The notes below the pieces were generated by a model, which saw only the letters and a list, made by a program, of their open reading frames with translations, searched no databases and was not told the DNA's origin. Source: Phycisphaeraceae bacterium (GTDB taxonomy: Bacteria > Planctomycetota > Phycisphaerae > Phycisphaerales > Zrk34). Taken from it: a stretch of 43,863 nucleotides of DNA. The stretch covers positions 1-43,863 of the forward strand of contig JANQJT010000342.1 in NCBI GenBank assembly GCA_028281485.1, read 5' to 3'. Positions 15,679 to 24,527 of this stretch are shown here, in pieces (positions within the stretch are counted from its first letter, which is position 1; every line of letters starts with the position of its first letter). The position numbers and the translations under genes were made by a program.

Positions 15679-16668
15679 ATGGTTCAGCAGTTAGAGCAAC
15701 TCGAAGCCGAAGCCAAGGCCGCCCTCAGCGAGGTCAGCGATGCGCCCGCCCTGGAGCGCTTCCGCATCGATTACCTCGGACCCAAGGGCAAGCTGAAGTC
15801 GGCGATGAGCTGGCTGAAAGACGCCAGCCCCGAGGACAAGCCCAAGCTGGGCCAGGGACTCAACCAACTCAAGCAACAGCTCGAGGGCGAGTTCAAGCAG
15901 AAACAGGAAACGCTCGGTGACGCCAAGCCCAGGGTCACGGGCCCCGCGATTGACGTGACCGAGCCCGGCGATCCGCCTCGGATGGGGCGGGTGCACGTGC
16001 TGCGGCAGGTGATCGACGAGCTGATCGAGGTGTTCGGCCGCATGGGCTTCGATGTGGCCGAAGGCCCCGAACTCGAAGACGAGCAGCACAACTTCGTCGA
16101 CCTGAACATCCCCCCCGAGCACCCGGCCCGCGATCCGCTGGACAACTTCTACCTCGACGCCACCCACCTGCTGCGCACGCAGACCTCCACCGTGCAAATC
16201 CGCGTGATGGAACAGACCCCGCCGCCCGTGCGCATCGTCTCGCTCGGCCGCGTCTACCGACCGGACACACACGACGCCACGCACAGCTCGATGTTCCACC
16301 AGATCGAAGGCCTCTACGTCAACGAGAAGGTCACGATGGTGGACCTCAAGAGCACGCTGATGCAGTTCGCCCACGCGTTCTTTGGCAAGGATGCCGAGGT
16401 GCGGCTGCGCCCGAGCTACTTCCCGTTCACCGAGCCGTCAGCCGAGCTGGACATCAAGATGACCGTCCGCGGCAAGACCGAATGGGTCGAGCTTGGCGGC
16501 TGCGGCATGGTCGACCCCAACGTGTTCGAGGCTGTGGGCTACGACCCCGAAAAATGGACGGGCTTCGCGTTCGGTCTGGGCATCGAACGGATCGCCATGA
16601 AACGATACGGCATCGGCGACATCCGCTGGTTCTACGAGAACGACACCCGCTTTCTGAGTCAGTTTTGA
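15679..16668 (+). CDS. pheS: Phenylalanine-tRNA ligase alpha subunit
   Basis: 329 residues, the class II catalytic subunit that charges tRNA-Phe in an alpha2beta2 enzyme. The N-terminal coiled coil (about 1-85) is followed by the catalytic core: NIPPEHPARDPLDNFYL, LRTQTSTVQIRVM (motif 1 region), the motif 2 region (GRVYRPDTHDATHSSMFHQIEGL) and motif 3 (GFAFGLGIERIAMKRYGI). FPFTEPSAELD is also typical. The partner gene pheT, usually directly downstream, is absent: the next gene is a metal ATPase. The subunit genes must therefore be split in this genome. Confidence 0.97.
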   Translation: MVQQLEQLEAEAKAALSEVSDAPALERFRIDYLGPKGKLKSAMSWLKDASPEDKPKLGQGLNQLKQQLEGEFKQKQETLGDAKPRVTGPAIDVTEPGDPPRMGRVHVLRQVIDELIEVFGRMGFDVAEGPELEDEQHNFVDLNIPPEHPARDPLDNFYLDATHLLRTQTSTVQIRVMEQTPPPVRIVSLGRVYRPDTHDATHSSMFHQIEGLYVNEKVTMVDLKSTLMQFAHAFFGKDAEVRLRPSYFPFTEPSAELDIKMTVRGKTEWVELGGCGMVDPNVFEAVGYDPEKWTGFAFGLGIERIAMKRYGIGDIRWFYENDTRFLSQF

Positions 16669-16767
16669 GGCACTTTTTTCACACACGACAGAACTGTTAC
16701 GCGGGCGTTAGCGTATCACCTTAATCACGGCGGTATCCGTGCGGCTCGACTTGGGGGCGAGACGTAC

Positions 16768-16790
16768 AAACCTCATGATGGAAGAGGTTT
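16768..16790 (+). repeat. Inverted repeat in leader of the P-type ATPase gene
   Basis: AAACCTC (16768-16774) and GAGGTTT (16784-16790) flank a 9-nt loop about 45 nt before the ATPase start. There is no T-run. It could be a metal-sensor operator or an RNA hairpin; no regulator gene is adjacent. The rest of the 166-bp spacer shows nothing clear. Confidence 0.35.
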
Positions 16791-16834
16791 AGAGAGAAGC
16801 ATCCTACAGAATCACGAAGGGGATCAGCAGGCCC

Positions 16835-18850
16835 ATGGTTCACGATTACGCCAAGAACTTGATCAACGCCGGTGGCGGAGCCGCGGATTCAACCCGAAAA
16901 GTCAACTCAGAAATCCTCGCGGTCTTGCTCGGCGGCCTGCTTCTGGTCACCGCCGCCATCGCCTACCTCGTCTTCCCGCCGCACCAGATCGTCCCCGACG
17001 AAGGCACGGCCAACCAACACGCCCAGACGATCGCCATGATCGCGGCCCTGCTGCTCGGCGTCCCGCTGGTCTGGCAGGCCGTTCGCGACCTGTGGGTCGG
17101 CCACATGCGCATGAACGAGTTGGCGGCCCTCGCGGTCACCGCCGCGTTCGCCAACGGCCAATACCTCGAGGCCGGCGCCATCGCCTTCTTCATGATCATT
17201 ACCTCCCTGATCGAGCACCGTACCGCGCTGGGCGCCCGCAAGAGCATCGAGGCCCTGGTTCGCATCACACCCACGCGCGCTCACCTGCTCTCAGGTGACG
17301 GCGAGGAAACAGAGGTCGAAGCCAAAGACCTCAAGCCCGGCGACATCGTCCGCGTCCGCCCCGGCGACAACATCCCCGGCGACGGTCGAGTGGTCGGCGG
17401 CGTATCCACCGTGAATCAGGCCAACATCACCGGTGAATCTCTGCCGGTCGACAAGGCCGAGGGCGACGAGGTGTTCGGCGGCACGATCAACGATTCCGGC
17501 GTGATGGAGATCGAGATCACCAAGGCCGGCGAAGACACCACGCTCGGTCGCGTCAAGGACCTCATCCTCCAGGCCGAGCGCACCCGCACACCCATCAGCC
17601 GACTCATCGACCGCTACGCACACTGGTACACGCCCGTCATCCTGCTGATCATCACAGCCGTGTACATCATCAAACGCGATTTGGACGTGGCCATCTCCAT
17701 GCTCATCATCGCGTGCCCGTGCGCGTTCATTCTCGCCGTGCCCACCGCGATGGTTGCCGCGCTCAGCAGCGCCGCCCGGCTCGGTGTGCTGGTCAAAGAC
17801 GTGGCCACGCTCGAAACCGCGCGCAATCTCACCGCCATCGTCTTCGACAAGACCGGTACGCTCACCACCGGCAAGCTTTCGGTCACCCGGCTCAACCCCG
17901 TCGACGGCGTCGAGGGTGGCGATCTGCTGCTGGCCGCGGCCAGCGTGGAACAGAACTCTCGACACCCGGTCGCCCGCGCGATCGTCGAGGTCGCCCGTCG
18001 CGCCCGATTGGACCTGGCCGAACCCTCGGATTTCGAAGAGGTGTCCGGTCGCGGCGTGCGCGGCTCGGTCAACGGACAAGAAGTCCTCGTCGGTCGTGCC
18101 ACGTGGATCGCCGAACGCGGCATCGACACCTCCGTCCTGGACGAGTCCGAAGCCGAAGGGCTCAGCCTGCTCTACGTCTCGCGCAACGGCAAGCTGCTCG
18201 GTTGGGTCGGCCTGGAAGACAAGTCGCGTGTCGGCGCCGCCGATGCGATGGATCGACTCCGCGAGGACGACCAGATCCGCAAGCTCGTGATGGTCACCGG
18301 TGACCGCTGGTCGGTTGCGCGTCGCGTGGCCGGCGAGATGCACTGCACCGATGTGCAGGCCGAGGTTCTGCCGGGCCAGAAACTGGAGATCGTCGACGAC
18401 CTGAAGAGTCAGGGTCACACCGTCGCGGTCGTCGGTGACGGCGTGAACGACGCGCCGGCGCTGGCCGCGGGCAACATCTCGATCGCGATGGGCGCCGCGG
18501 GCAGCGACGTGGCGATCAACTCCGCCTCGATCGCGCTGATGAACAACAACCTCAACCGCATCCCCTTCCTGGTCGAGCTCAGTCGCGACGCGATCACCGT
18601 GGTGAGGCAGAACCTCATCTTCGCGATGTTGTACATCGTGGTCTTTGAGATCATCGCGGGCTACAACCTGCTCCCGCCGGTGTTGGCGGTGCTGTTCCAC
18701 ACCTTCGGTTCGGTGTTAGTGGTGTTCAACTCCGCTCGCCTGGTGCGCAAGGGCGAGGTCCTGGAGAACACCGAGTCGACCGTTGCGCCGATTCGAGAGA
18801 GCGACACGACCCGCGCCGCACCCGCGGCGGGGATTCAACCGGTATCGTGA
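16835..18850 (+). CDS. P1B-type heavy-metal-translocating ATPase
   Basis: 671 residues, an inner-membrane metal pump without an N-terminal HMA domain. About eight helices are visible. The actuator motif TGES is at 199-202, the ion-site motif C294-P-C296 in TM6, the phosphorylated D338 in DKTGT, an HP motif (SRHPVAR) and GDGVND in the hinge. In the last two helices the residues used for Zn/Cd by ZntA (TM7 Lys, TM8 Asp) are replaced: the TM8 phrase is FHTFGSV with H622, partly recalling the His of cobalt-type pumps, which however use SPC. Metal specificity is therefore uncertain. It lies between pheS and a convergent ABC permease. Confidence 0.93.
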   Translation: MVHDYAKNLINAGGGAADSTRKVNSEILAVLLGGLLLVTAAIAYLVFPPHQIVPDEGTANQHAQTIAMIAALLLGVPLVWQAVRDLWVGHMRMNELAALAVTAAFANGQYLEAGAIAFFMIITSLIEHRTALGARKSIEALVRITPTRAHLLSGDGEETEVEAKDLKPGDIVRVRPGDNIPGDGRVVGGVSTVNQANITGESLPVDKAEGDEVFGGTINDSGVMEIEITKAGEDTTLGRVKDLILQAERTRTPISRLIDRYAHWYTPVILLIITAVYIIKRDLDVAISMLIIACPCAFILAVPTAMVAALSSAARLGVLVKDVATLETARNLTAIVFDKTGTLTTGKLSVTRLNPVDGVEGGDLLLAAASVEQNSRHPVARAIVEVARRARLDLAEPSDFEEVSGRGVRGSVNGQEVLVGRATWIAERGIDTSVLDESEAEGLSLLYVSRNGKLLGWVGLEDKSRVGAADAMDRLREDDQIRKLVMVTGDRWSVARRVAGEMHCTDVQAEVLPGQKLEIVDDLKSQGHTVAVVGDGVNDAPALAAGNISIAMGAAGSDVAINSASIALMNNNLNRIPFLVELSRDAITVVRQNLIFAMLYIVVFEIIAGYNLLPPVLAVLFHTFGSVLVVFNSARLVRKGEVLENTESTVAPIRESDTTRAAPAAGIQPVS

Positions 18851-18899
18851 TGAACGAGATTGACCGCATTATCCAGGGCCGGGGGGGCGACCCCGCTAC

Positions 18900-18915
18900 G
18901 CCGTCACGCGACGGC
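18900..18915 (-). repeat. Hairpin abutting the stop of the orphan permease
   Basis: GCCGTC (18900-18905), ACGC loop and GACGGC (18910-18915) form a 6-bp stem directly after the permease stop codon in the minus direction. No T-run is present, so a Rho-independent terminator is doubtful. Confidence 0.25.
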
Positions 18916-19923
18916 TCAGCCCGTCTCGCGCGTCTGGAACAGCGCCACGGCGCCGGCCAGCAGCGCACAGACGAACAACGCCGTGTAACCCGTTGCCAGA
19001 AGGACATAGGTGCCGCTGATAACGCTGTTCTGCGTCAGCGCGTCGGTCATGTAGAGCTGGTTGATGTTCGGCACGACGTTGTAGGCGATGGCGGCGAAGG
19101 CGTTGTTGTCAGCCAGACGACCGAACAGCGCATCGCTGGTCGTGCCCAGCGCGAGCGTGATCGTGCACACCATCAGCGTCATCACCTGCCCCAGCCGTGT
19201 GGACGCGGCGATCGCCACGGCGCAGATGATCCAGCCGATCTGAAACAGCAATCCCAGCGCGATAAACAACTGCGACAGCGACTTGCGCTCGTCGGAGTAG
19301 TTGGTGAACCTGGGATCGAAAAACTCGGTGGTGATCGACTGGAACTCCCAGTTCTTGTTGATCATCAGCACCATGACATACGCCGCGGCCAACGCACAGG
19401 CCAGCAGCGTGATGAACGTCGAGTTGAACACCCACCGGTAGAAGAAGTTGCACCACACCGCCACGCCGCCGGCCAGCAGGAACGCCGACACGCCGAAGAC
19501 CACCACCGGCCAGTCGATCGGGTCGGAGGCCGCGGACAAGACCTTCTGCCGCACCGTCAGCAGAAACACCAGCGACCAGATGAACATCGCCAGCGAGACG
19601 GCCGCGGCCACGCCGAGGTACTTGCTGAGGATGAAGGTCGGCCGACCGATCGGCTTGGAGATCACGGTGAGCACCGTTTTGTTTTGAATCTCCCGCGCCA
19701 GCACGCCACTGGCCAGCAGCGAGCCGAGCACCATGCCGCAGAGCATGATCATGCTCATACCGATGTCGATCATCAGCTTTGTGTCGTCGGTAAAGGTGTA
19801 CCCCGAGATCTGCAGATTGAGCACCAGCGTCAGCCCGCCGACGATGGTCAGCACGACGAAGATCGGCTGGCGGATCGACTCGGTGAAGGTGTTTCGCGTG
19901 ATGGTGTAGATCGGGCCAAACAT
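18916..19923 (-). CDS. Orphan ABC-2 type transporter permease
   Basis: 335 residues with an N-terminal cytoplasmic start MFGPIYTITRNTFTESIRQP and about six hydrophobic helices. Phrases such as GVLAREIQNKTVLTVISKPIGRPTFILSKYLG are the family hallmark shared with the other two ABC-2 permeases in the window. No ATPase gene is adjacent; the divergent neighbour begins the SPFH/ABC operon, so the ATPase encoded at 24528 could serve both permeases (inference). ATG 19923 is chosen because the 22 residues upstream of it are Arg/Pro-rich and unlike a permease start. Confidence 0.88.
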   Translation of the reverse strand: MFGPIYTITRNTFTESIRQPIFVVLTIVGGLTLVLNLQISGYTFTDDTKLMIDIGMSMIMLCGMVLGSLLASGVLAREIQNKTVLTVISKPIGRPTFILSKYLGVAAAVSLAMFIWSLVFLLTVRQKVLSAASDPIDWPVVVFGVSAFLLAGGVAVWCNFFYRWVFNSTFITLLACALAAAYVMVLMINKNWEFQSITTEFFDPRFTNYSDERKSLSQLFIALGLLFQIGWIICAVAIAASTRLGQVMTLMVCTITLALGTTSDALFGRLADNNAFAAIAYNVVPNINQLYMTDALTQNSVISGTYVLLATGYTALFVCALLAGAVALFQTRETG

Positions 19924-20069
19924 GGCGGGTGGGTCTCTCGGTGCGGTCTGATGACGACAGGTTTTAAGCCGAACACGTGGCCGCGGCAAATCGGCCGCGT
20001 TTTATCCCTTAGCAATCATACGCCGCACGGCCCTCGTCGGGTTCGCGCGATTTCAGGTGAGCGACAAGC

Positions 20070-22160
20070 ATGAGTCAGGATCAACACACGTTTCAAAGGG
20101 CGGTCAGCGCCTCGCTATTGGGGCTGGCGATCCAGCTGGCCGTCAGCGGGATGCTGCTGCTGTTGGGGCTTCGGCTGGACAGCGCGCTGGTCACGATCGC
20201 CATGTTCCACGCGATCGGCGGCACGCTGCTCTGGGTCGCACTGGCCGTGGTGTACCAGCAGCACAAGCTCGAGCGGATCGAAGCCCTCGAGGCCGACGAG
20301 CTGGCCAAACGCCACGGCACCGACAGCTCGATTTTCTCAACCAGCGCCGAGGACCTCTCGGTCGCACGGCGCAGGCTCGGACGCCTGCAGAAGTGGGCCC
20401 TTCCCGTTGTGAGCTTCGTCACGGCGGGCTTCCTCGTCGGCATCGGCATCTGGCAGTTCGTCGCGCGATTCGACCTGCTGTCGGCCAAGCCCATGATGAG
20501 CGACCAGCTCGATCACGACCCCAAGCTCGACAGCATCGCCGGCGCCGACGCGTTCGGCAACGAAGGCGTGCTGTTGGCGCTGTTCGGCGGCGTGGCGTTC
20601 GTCATGTTCATCGTCAGCCGCTACGTCGCGGGCATGGCGAAGGTCAAAGAGTGGCAGATGCTGCGCGGCGGGGCGGGTTACCTCATGGGCGTCTGCCTCG
20701 TGTGTGCGATGCTCGCGCTGGGCTACGGCCTGCTGCTGCTGCCGTCCCCGGTCTCCATCGTGCTGACCTACATGGTCGCGATCGTGCCGGCGTTCATGGC
20801 GCTGATCGGCTTGGAGATGTTGCTGAACCTGGTGCTGGACGTGTACCGGCCGCGCAAGGTCGGCGAGCTGCCCCGGCCCGCGTTCGACAGCCGCCTGCTC
20901 AGTTTCCTGACCAGCCCCGAGTCGATCGCCCGATCGATCAACGACGCGATCAATTACCAGTTCGGTTTCGAGATCACCCACAGCTGGTTCTGGCAGCTGT
21001 TCACACGGGCGCTGCCCGCGCTGGTGCTGTTCAGCGGCGCGGTGCTGATGAGCATGTCCAGCCTGGTGTTCGTCGACGACGGTGACCAGGCCGTGATTAC
21101 GAGCTTCGGTCAACTCGACCAGCGCGTGCTCGAGCCCGGTGTTCACGTCAAGGCGCCGTGGCCGTTTGCCTCCGCCCAGAGCTACACGGTGGGGCGGGTC
21201 CAAAGCGTCTCCATCGGGTCCGACATCGTGATGATACCCGGCGAGGCCATCCTCTGGGACAACAAACACTCCGAGACCGAGCCGATCCACCTGATCGTTG
21301 CGCCGCTGGAAACAACGGTCGGCGAGCAGGACCCCGCAGATGAGAGCGATGGCAACGGGACAACGCGAGCCGTCACGCCCTCGGTCGCGCTGATCGATAT
21401 CGAGGTCAATCTGCACTACCAGGTCAGCGACCTGATCCAGTACCTGACTCACAACGACGACCCGGTCCGCCGTCTCGAGGCGCTCGGCAACGCGGAACTG
21501 TCGCGCTACCTGCTGAGCCAAACCATCGATGAGTGGCTCAGCACCTCGCGTCGTGAGACCGGCCAGGAGCTGCTGCGTCGCATCCAGGACGCGTGCGAGA
21601 AAGAAAAGCTCGGCGTCGAGGTGATCCACGTCTCGGCGGCGTCGATTCATCCACCGCGTGACGTGGCGTCGGCGTTCCACGAGGTGATCAAGGCCGAGCA
21701 TCAGCGCCAGATCCTCGTCGACGAGGCGCGGGCCACGGAGATCGCCACGCTCGTTGGCGCAGCCGGCTCGGTCGAAGAAGCCGAGGCGATCTACACCATG
21801 ATCGAATCCGCACGCTCGCTCAGCGGCGAGCGGGCCGCGGCCATGGCCGTTCAGATCGAGCGTTCGCTGACCCGCGCCGGTGGCGAGGCGGCGGTCGTAC
21901 TCGCCGAAGCCCACGGCGACCGCTGGCAACACGAAAACACGGAACTCGCCGCGGCCATGCGCTTCCCTCAAGAGCTCGCAGCCTACCGCGCCGAGCCCGG
22001 TGTCTACCGCCTGCGCGAGTTCCTCAAGGTCCTCCTCGAAGAATCACGCAAAGCCAAGGTCTACCTGATCCTCGCTGACCCCGAACGGTTCACCGTGCGA
22101 TTCAAGCTCGACGAACCCGCCTCCGCGCTGCCCGGCCTCGATCCCACAGCCACGAACTAA
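20070..22160 (+). CDS. Multi-pass membrane protein with C-terminal SPFH domain (HflK-like)
   Basis: 696 residues. The first ~330 hold about seven hydrophobic helices (near 10-37, 40-65, 107-133, 165-188, 200-225, 226-260, 310-335). The last helix runs into an SPFH/band-7 domain (VDDGDQAVITSFGQ, then VLEPGVHVKAPWP), as in HflK. The SPFH core is followed by a coiled-coil region (DEARATEIATLVGAAG, about 550-620) as in HflK/flotillins. Classical HflK has a single helix, so the extra polytopic domain is unusual. It is the first gene of a six-gene operon; AGGTGA precedes the ATG. A role as scaffold of a large membrane microdomain complex is inferred. Confidence 0.87.
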   Translation: MSQDQHTFQRAVSASLLGLAIQLAVSGMLLLLGLRLDSALVTIAMFHAIGGTLLWVALAVVYQQHKLERIEALEADELAKRHGTDSSIFSTSAEDLSVARRRLGRLQKWALPVVSFVTAGFLVGIGIWQFVARFDLLSAKPMMSDQLDHDPKLDSIAGADAFGNEGVLLALFGGVAFVMFIVSRYVAGMAKVKEWQMLRGGAGYLMGVCLVCAMLALGYGLLLLPSPVSIVLTYMVAIVPAFMALIGLEMLLNLVLDVYRPRKVGELPRPAFDSRLLSFLTSPESIARSINDAINYQFGFEITHSWFWQLFTRALPALVLFSGAVLMSMSSLVFVDDGDQAVITSFGQLDQRVLEPGVHVKAPWPFASAQSYTVGRVQSVSIGSDIVMIPGEAILWDNKHSETEPIHLIVAPLETTVGEQDPADESDGNGTTRAVTPSVALIDIEVNLHYQVSDLIQYLTHNDDPVRRLEALGNAELSRYLLSQTIDEWLSTSRRETGQELLRRIQDACEKEKLGVEVIHVSAASIHPPRDVASAFHEVIKAEHQRQILVDEARATEIATLVGAAGSVEEAEAIYTMIESARSLSGERAAAMAVQIERSLTRAGGEAAVVLAEAHGDRWQHENTELAAAMRFPQELAAYRAEPGVYRLREFLKVLLEESRKAKVYLILADPERFTVRFKLDEPASALPGLDPTATN

Positions 22161-22198
22161 ACCAACCGAAAGAAACGATCAATCAAGGATATGCGGCA

Positions 22199-23155
22199 AT
22201 GAAAAAACTCTCTTCCATCCTGCTCGGCCTACTGCTCCTGCTGTTCTTCCTGGGCTACATGGTCACGTTCAGCGTGGGCCACAACCAGATCGCGGTGAAG
22301 TCCACCTTCGGCGTTGTTGGTGAGGACTCGGTCTACCACGGACGCGACGGCACGGGACGCGGCGTGCTCGGCAACCTCCACTTCAAGTGGTTCAACCCGA
22401 TCCAGAGCATCGAAACCTATTCCGCCCTCGTGCAACAGCTCGACATCGAGCCGACCCAGATCAAGCTGGACGACAACAACGTCGCCGTGGTGCAGCTGTT
22501 CGTCACGTGGCAGATCACCGACGCCAAGCTGTTTTACACCAAGCTGCGCACCGAAGACGAGGCGCGCCAGCGCCTCAAGGAACTGCTCCGCGACGCCACC
22601 AATCAGATCGCCAGCTACCGCTTCGAAGACCTGACCAACATCGACCCGGCCAAGCTGAAGATCACCGAGGCGCAGCAGAAGATCGCACAGACCCTGCAGG
22701 CCACCGCGGACGCCAGCGAGTACGGCATCACGATCCGCTCGGTCGGCATCGAGCGTTTGCTGCTGCCCTCGGAGGTGGCCAGCAAGGTGTTCGATCAGAT
22801 GAAGCAGACGCGCGAGACGCTGGCGTCGAAGGAGACCGAGGCGGGCAAGGCCGAGGCCACACAGATCCTCAGCCGCGCCGACTCGATCGCCACGCAGATC
22901 CTGAGCTTCGCCAACACGCGCGCCGAGGCCATCCGCAGCGAGGGCCGCATCGCCGTCGGCGAGAAGATCCGTGAGTTCCGCGACGATCCGGAGTTCGCCG
23001 AGTTCCTCCTGCGGCTGCAGGCCGTGCGACAGATGCTGGCCAACAACCCCACGATCATCGCCGACCCGCGCATGATCCCGTTCGACGTGTTTCCCCAGAT
23101 GAAAGAGCTGGAAGGGCGCTCCGGTATCAGCGCCTCCGATGACAACCTCGAGTAA
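22199..23155 (+). CDS. SPFH/prohibitin-like membrane protein (HflC-like)
   Basis: 318 residues. One N-terminal helix (about 5-25, LLGLLLLLFFLGYMVTFSV) precedes a band-7 domain beginning VGHNQIAVKSTFG. VAVVQLFVTWQITDAKLFY and YGITIRSVGIERLLLPSEV are characteristic of HflC. The C-terminal part is a long helix rich in Ala/Glu/Arg (TEAGKAEATQILSRADSIA), and LRLQAVRQMLANNPTIIAD is the HflC-type end. In proteobacteria HflK and HflC form a cage around FtsH; no ftsH is seen here. AAGGA nine nt before the ATG; 38 nt after the previous gene. Confidence 0.9.
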   Translation: MKKLSSILLGLLLLLFFLGYMVTFSVGHNQIAVKSTFGVVGEDSVYHGRDGTGRGVLGNLHFKWFNPIQSIETYSALVQQLDIEPTQIKLDDNNVAVVQLFVTWQITDAKLFYTKLRTEDEARQRLKELLRDATNQIASYRFEDLTNIDPAKLKITEAQQKIAQTLQATADASEYGITIRSVGIERLLLPSEVASKVFDQMKQTRETLASKETEAGKAEATQILSRADSIATQILSFANTRAEAIRSEGRIAVGEKIREFRDDPEFAEFLLRLQAVRQMLANNPTIIADPRMIPFDVFPQMKELEGRSGISASDDNLE

Positions 23156-23163
23156 CGCCCACG

Positions 23164-24525
23164 ATGCAAGACCAAAACCACGAATATCACGACCCCGATC
23201 TCGACCTCGGTGATCACAGAGACCCGTTCGACGTTCAACCGACCAGGGAACTGAACATCGACGAGATGGACCCGGCCAACCGCTCGTTGGCCGAGGCGCT
23301 GCGCATCAGCTTCGGCTTCCTCAAGTGGGCCGTGGCGCTGTTGCTGATCGTGTTCATCGGCTACGGCTGCTACAACGAGATTCAGGAGGGCCAGATCGGC
23401 ATCCGCCTGCGCTTCGGTGCCGCGGTGGGCAAGCCCATTCAGGGCCCCGACGGCGATCCCAGCTACACCGTCACCGTCCTGAACCCCGGCGTGCACTTCT
23501 CCTGGCCGGAGCCGATCGACCGCATCATCGTCGTACCGACGCGCGAGCAGACGGTGACGATCGACAGCGCATTCTTCTTCCTGCTTCAGGAACGGGAATC
23601 CCACAAGCCGCTGACCGAGCGCACCTTGTTACCGGGCGGCCTCTTGCCCGGTCGCGACGGCTACCTGCTCACCGCCGACCGCAACATCGTCCACGGACAG
23701 TGGGCCGTCACCTTCCGTATCGACCCGGCCGACGCCGAGTTGTTCGCTCTCAACCTCGGCAGCGAAGACCTGACCGAGTCGCTCCAGGCCGCCCACGACA
23801 TGGTCAGCCGCGTCGCCCAGTGTGCCATCCTCCAGGTCGTCGCCACCATCACCGCCGACGACTTCATGGAGAAACAGACCGTCCCGGCCCGCTCGATCGA
23901 GATCGCCCAGCAGATGCTCGACGACATCGGCTGCGGCATCACGATCACCAACATCTCGCACGCCGAGGCACACGTCCCGCCGAGCGTGCGCGACAGCTTC
24001 AACCGCGTGACCCAGGCCAACGCCGAACGCAAACGACTCCGCGACGAGGCGATCAGCAAGGAAAACGCCAAGCTGCAGAACGTCGCGGGCGCGGGGTACC
24101 CCGTCTTGCTGGAAGCGATGCGCAACTACCAGGACGCCCGCATCCTCGGTGAGTCCGCCCGCATCGAGTCCACGCATCAACAGATCGATGCGCTGCTGAC
24201 CGACAACCAGTCCATGTCCGACAACGCCATCGGCGGCCGCGTCGCGGAGGTGATCAGCGCCGCCATCGCCGACCGCACCGGCATGGTCCAGCGCATCGAA
24301 TCCGATGTGAACAACTTCCGCGGCCACTATTCCGCCTTCGGCGACGACCCCGTCCTGCGCCGCATCAAGATGCAGCGCCTCTGGTACGACACGCTCGACG
24401 ACATCTTCGCCGAGAAACACGAGCTGTTCCGACTGCCGACCAATGCGCCTCACCTGATCATCGAGATCGGACGCAACCCCGAGATCAAGCAGCGCATCGT
24501 ACAAGACGACGAATCGGAGGAGTAA
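23164..24525 (+). CDS. Third SPFH protein (HflK-like)
   Basis: 453 residues. An acidic N-terminal tail (about 1-45) is followed by one membrane helix (about 54-70, WAVALLLIVFIGYGC) and a band-7 domain starting QEGQIGIRLRFGAAVG with LNPGVHFSWPEPIDRIIVV. The phrases GCGITITNISHAEAHVPPSVRDSFNRV and NAERKRLRDEAISKENAKL are HflK-like. It differs from the 20070 gene in having one helix. It starts 8 nt after the previous stop with no clear ribosome binding site, which suggests translational coupling. Two nt later the ABC ATPase gene begins. Confidence 0.9.
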   Translation: MQDQNHEYHDPDLDLGDHRDPFDVQPTRELNIDEMDPANRSLAEALRISFGFLKWAVALLLIVFIGYGCYNEIQEGQIGIRLRFGAAVGKPIQGPDGDPSYTVTVLNPGVHFSWPEPIDRIIVVPTREQTVTIDSAFFFLLQERESHKPLTERTLLPGGLLPGRDGYLLTADRNIVHGQWAVTFRIDPADAELFALNLGSEDLTESLQAAHDMVSRVAQCAILQVVATITADDFMEKQTVPARSIEIAQQMLDDIGCGITITNISHAEAHVPPSVRDSFNRVTQANAERKRLRDEAISKENAKLQNVAGAGYPVLLEAMRNYQDARILGESARIESTHQQIDALLTDNQSMSDNAIGGRVAEVISAAIADRTGMVQRIESDVNNFRGHYSAFGDDPVLRRIKMQRLWYDTLDDIFAEKHELFRLPTNAPHLIIEIGRNPEIKQRIVQDDESEE

Positions 24526-24527
24526 GC

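Noticed and set aside
17291..18700. 469-codon leftward open frame
   Set aside because: Shadow of the P-type ATPase gene, whose motifs are complete on the plus strand.
18847..20073. 408-codon rightward open frame
   Set aside because: Antisense to the orphan permease, with Gln/Arg/His-rich shadow composition; the permease has clear membrane helices.
20337..21971. 544-codon leftward open frame
   Set aside because: Antisense shadow of the first SPFH gene; low-complexity Arg/His/Gly composition and no start signal.
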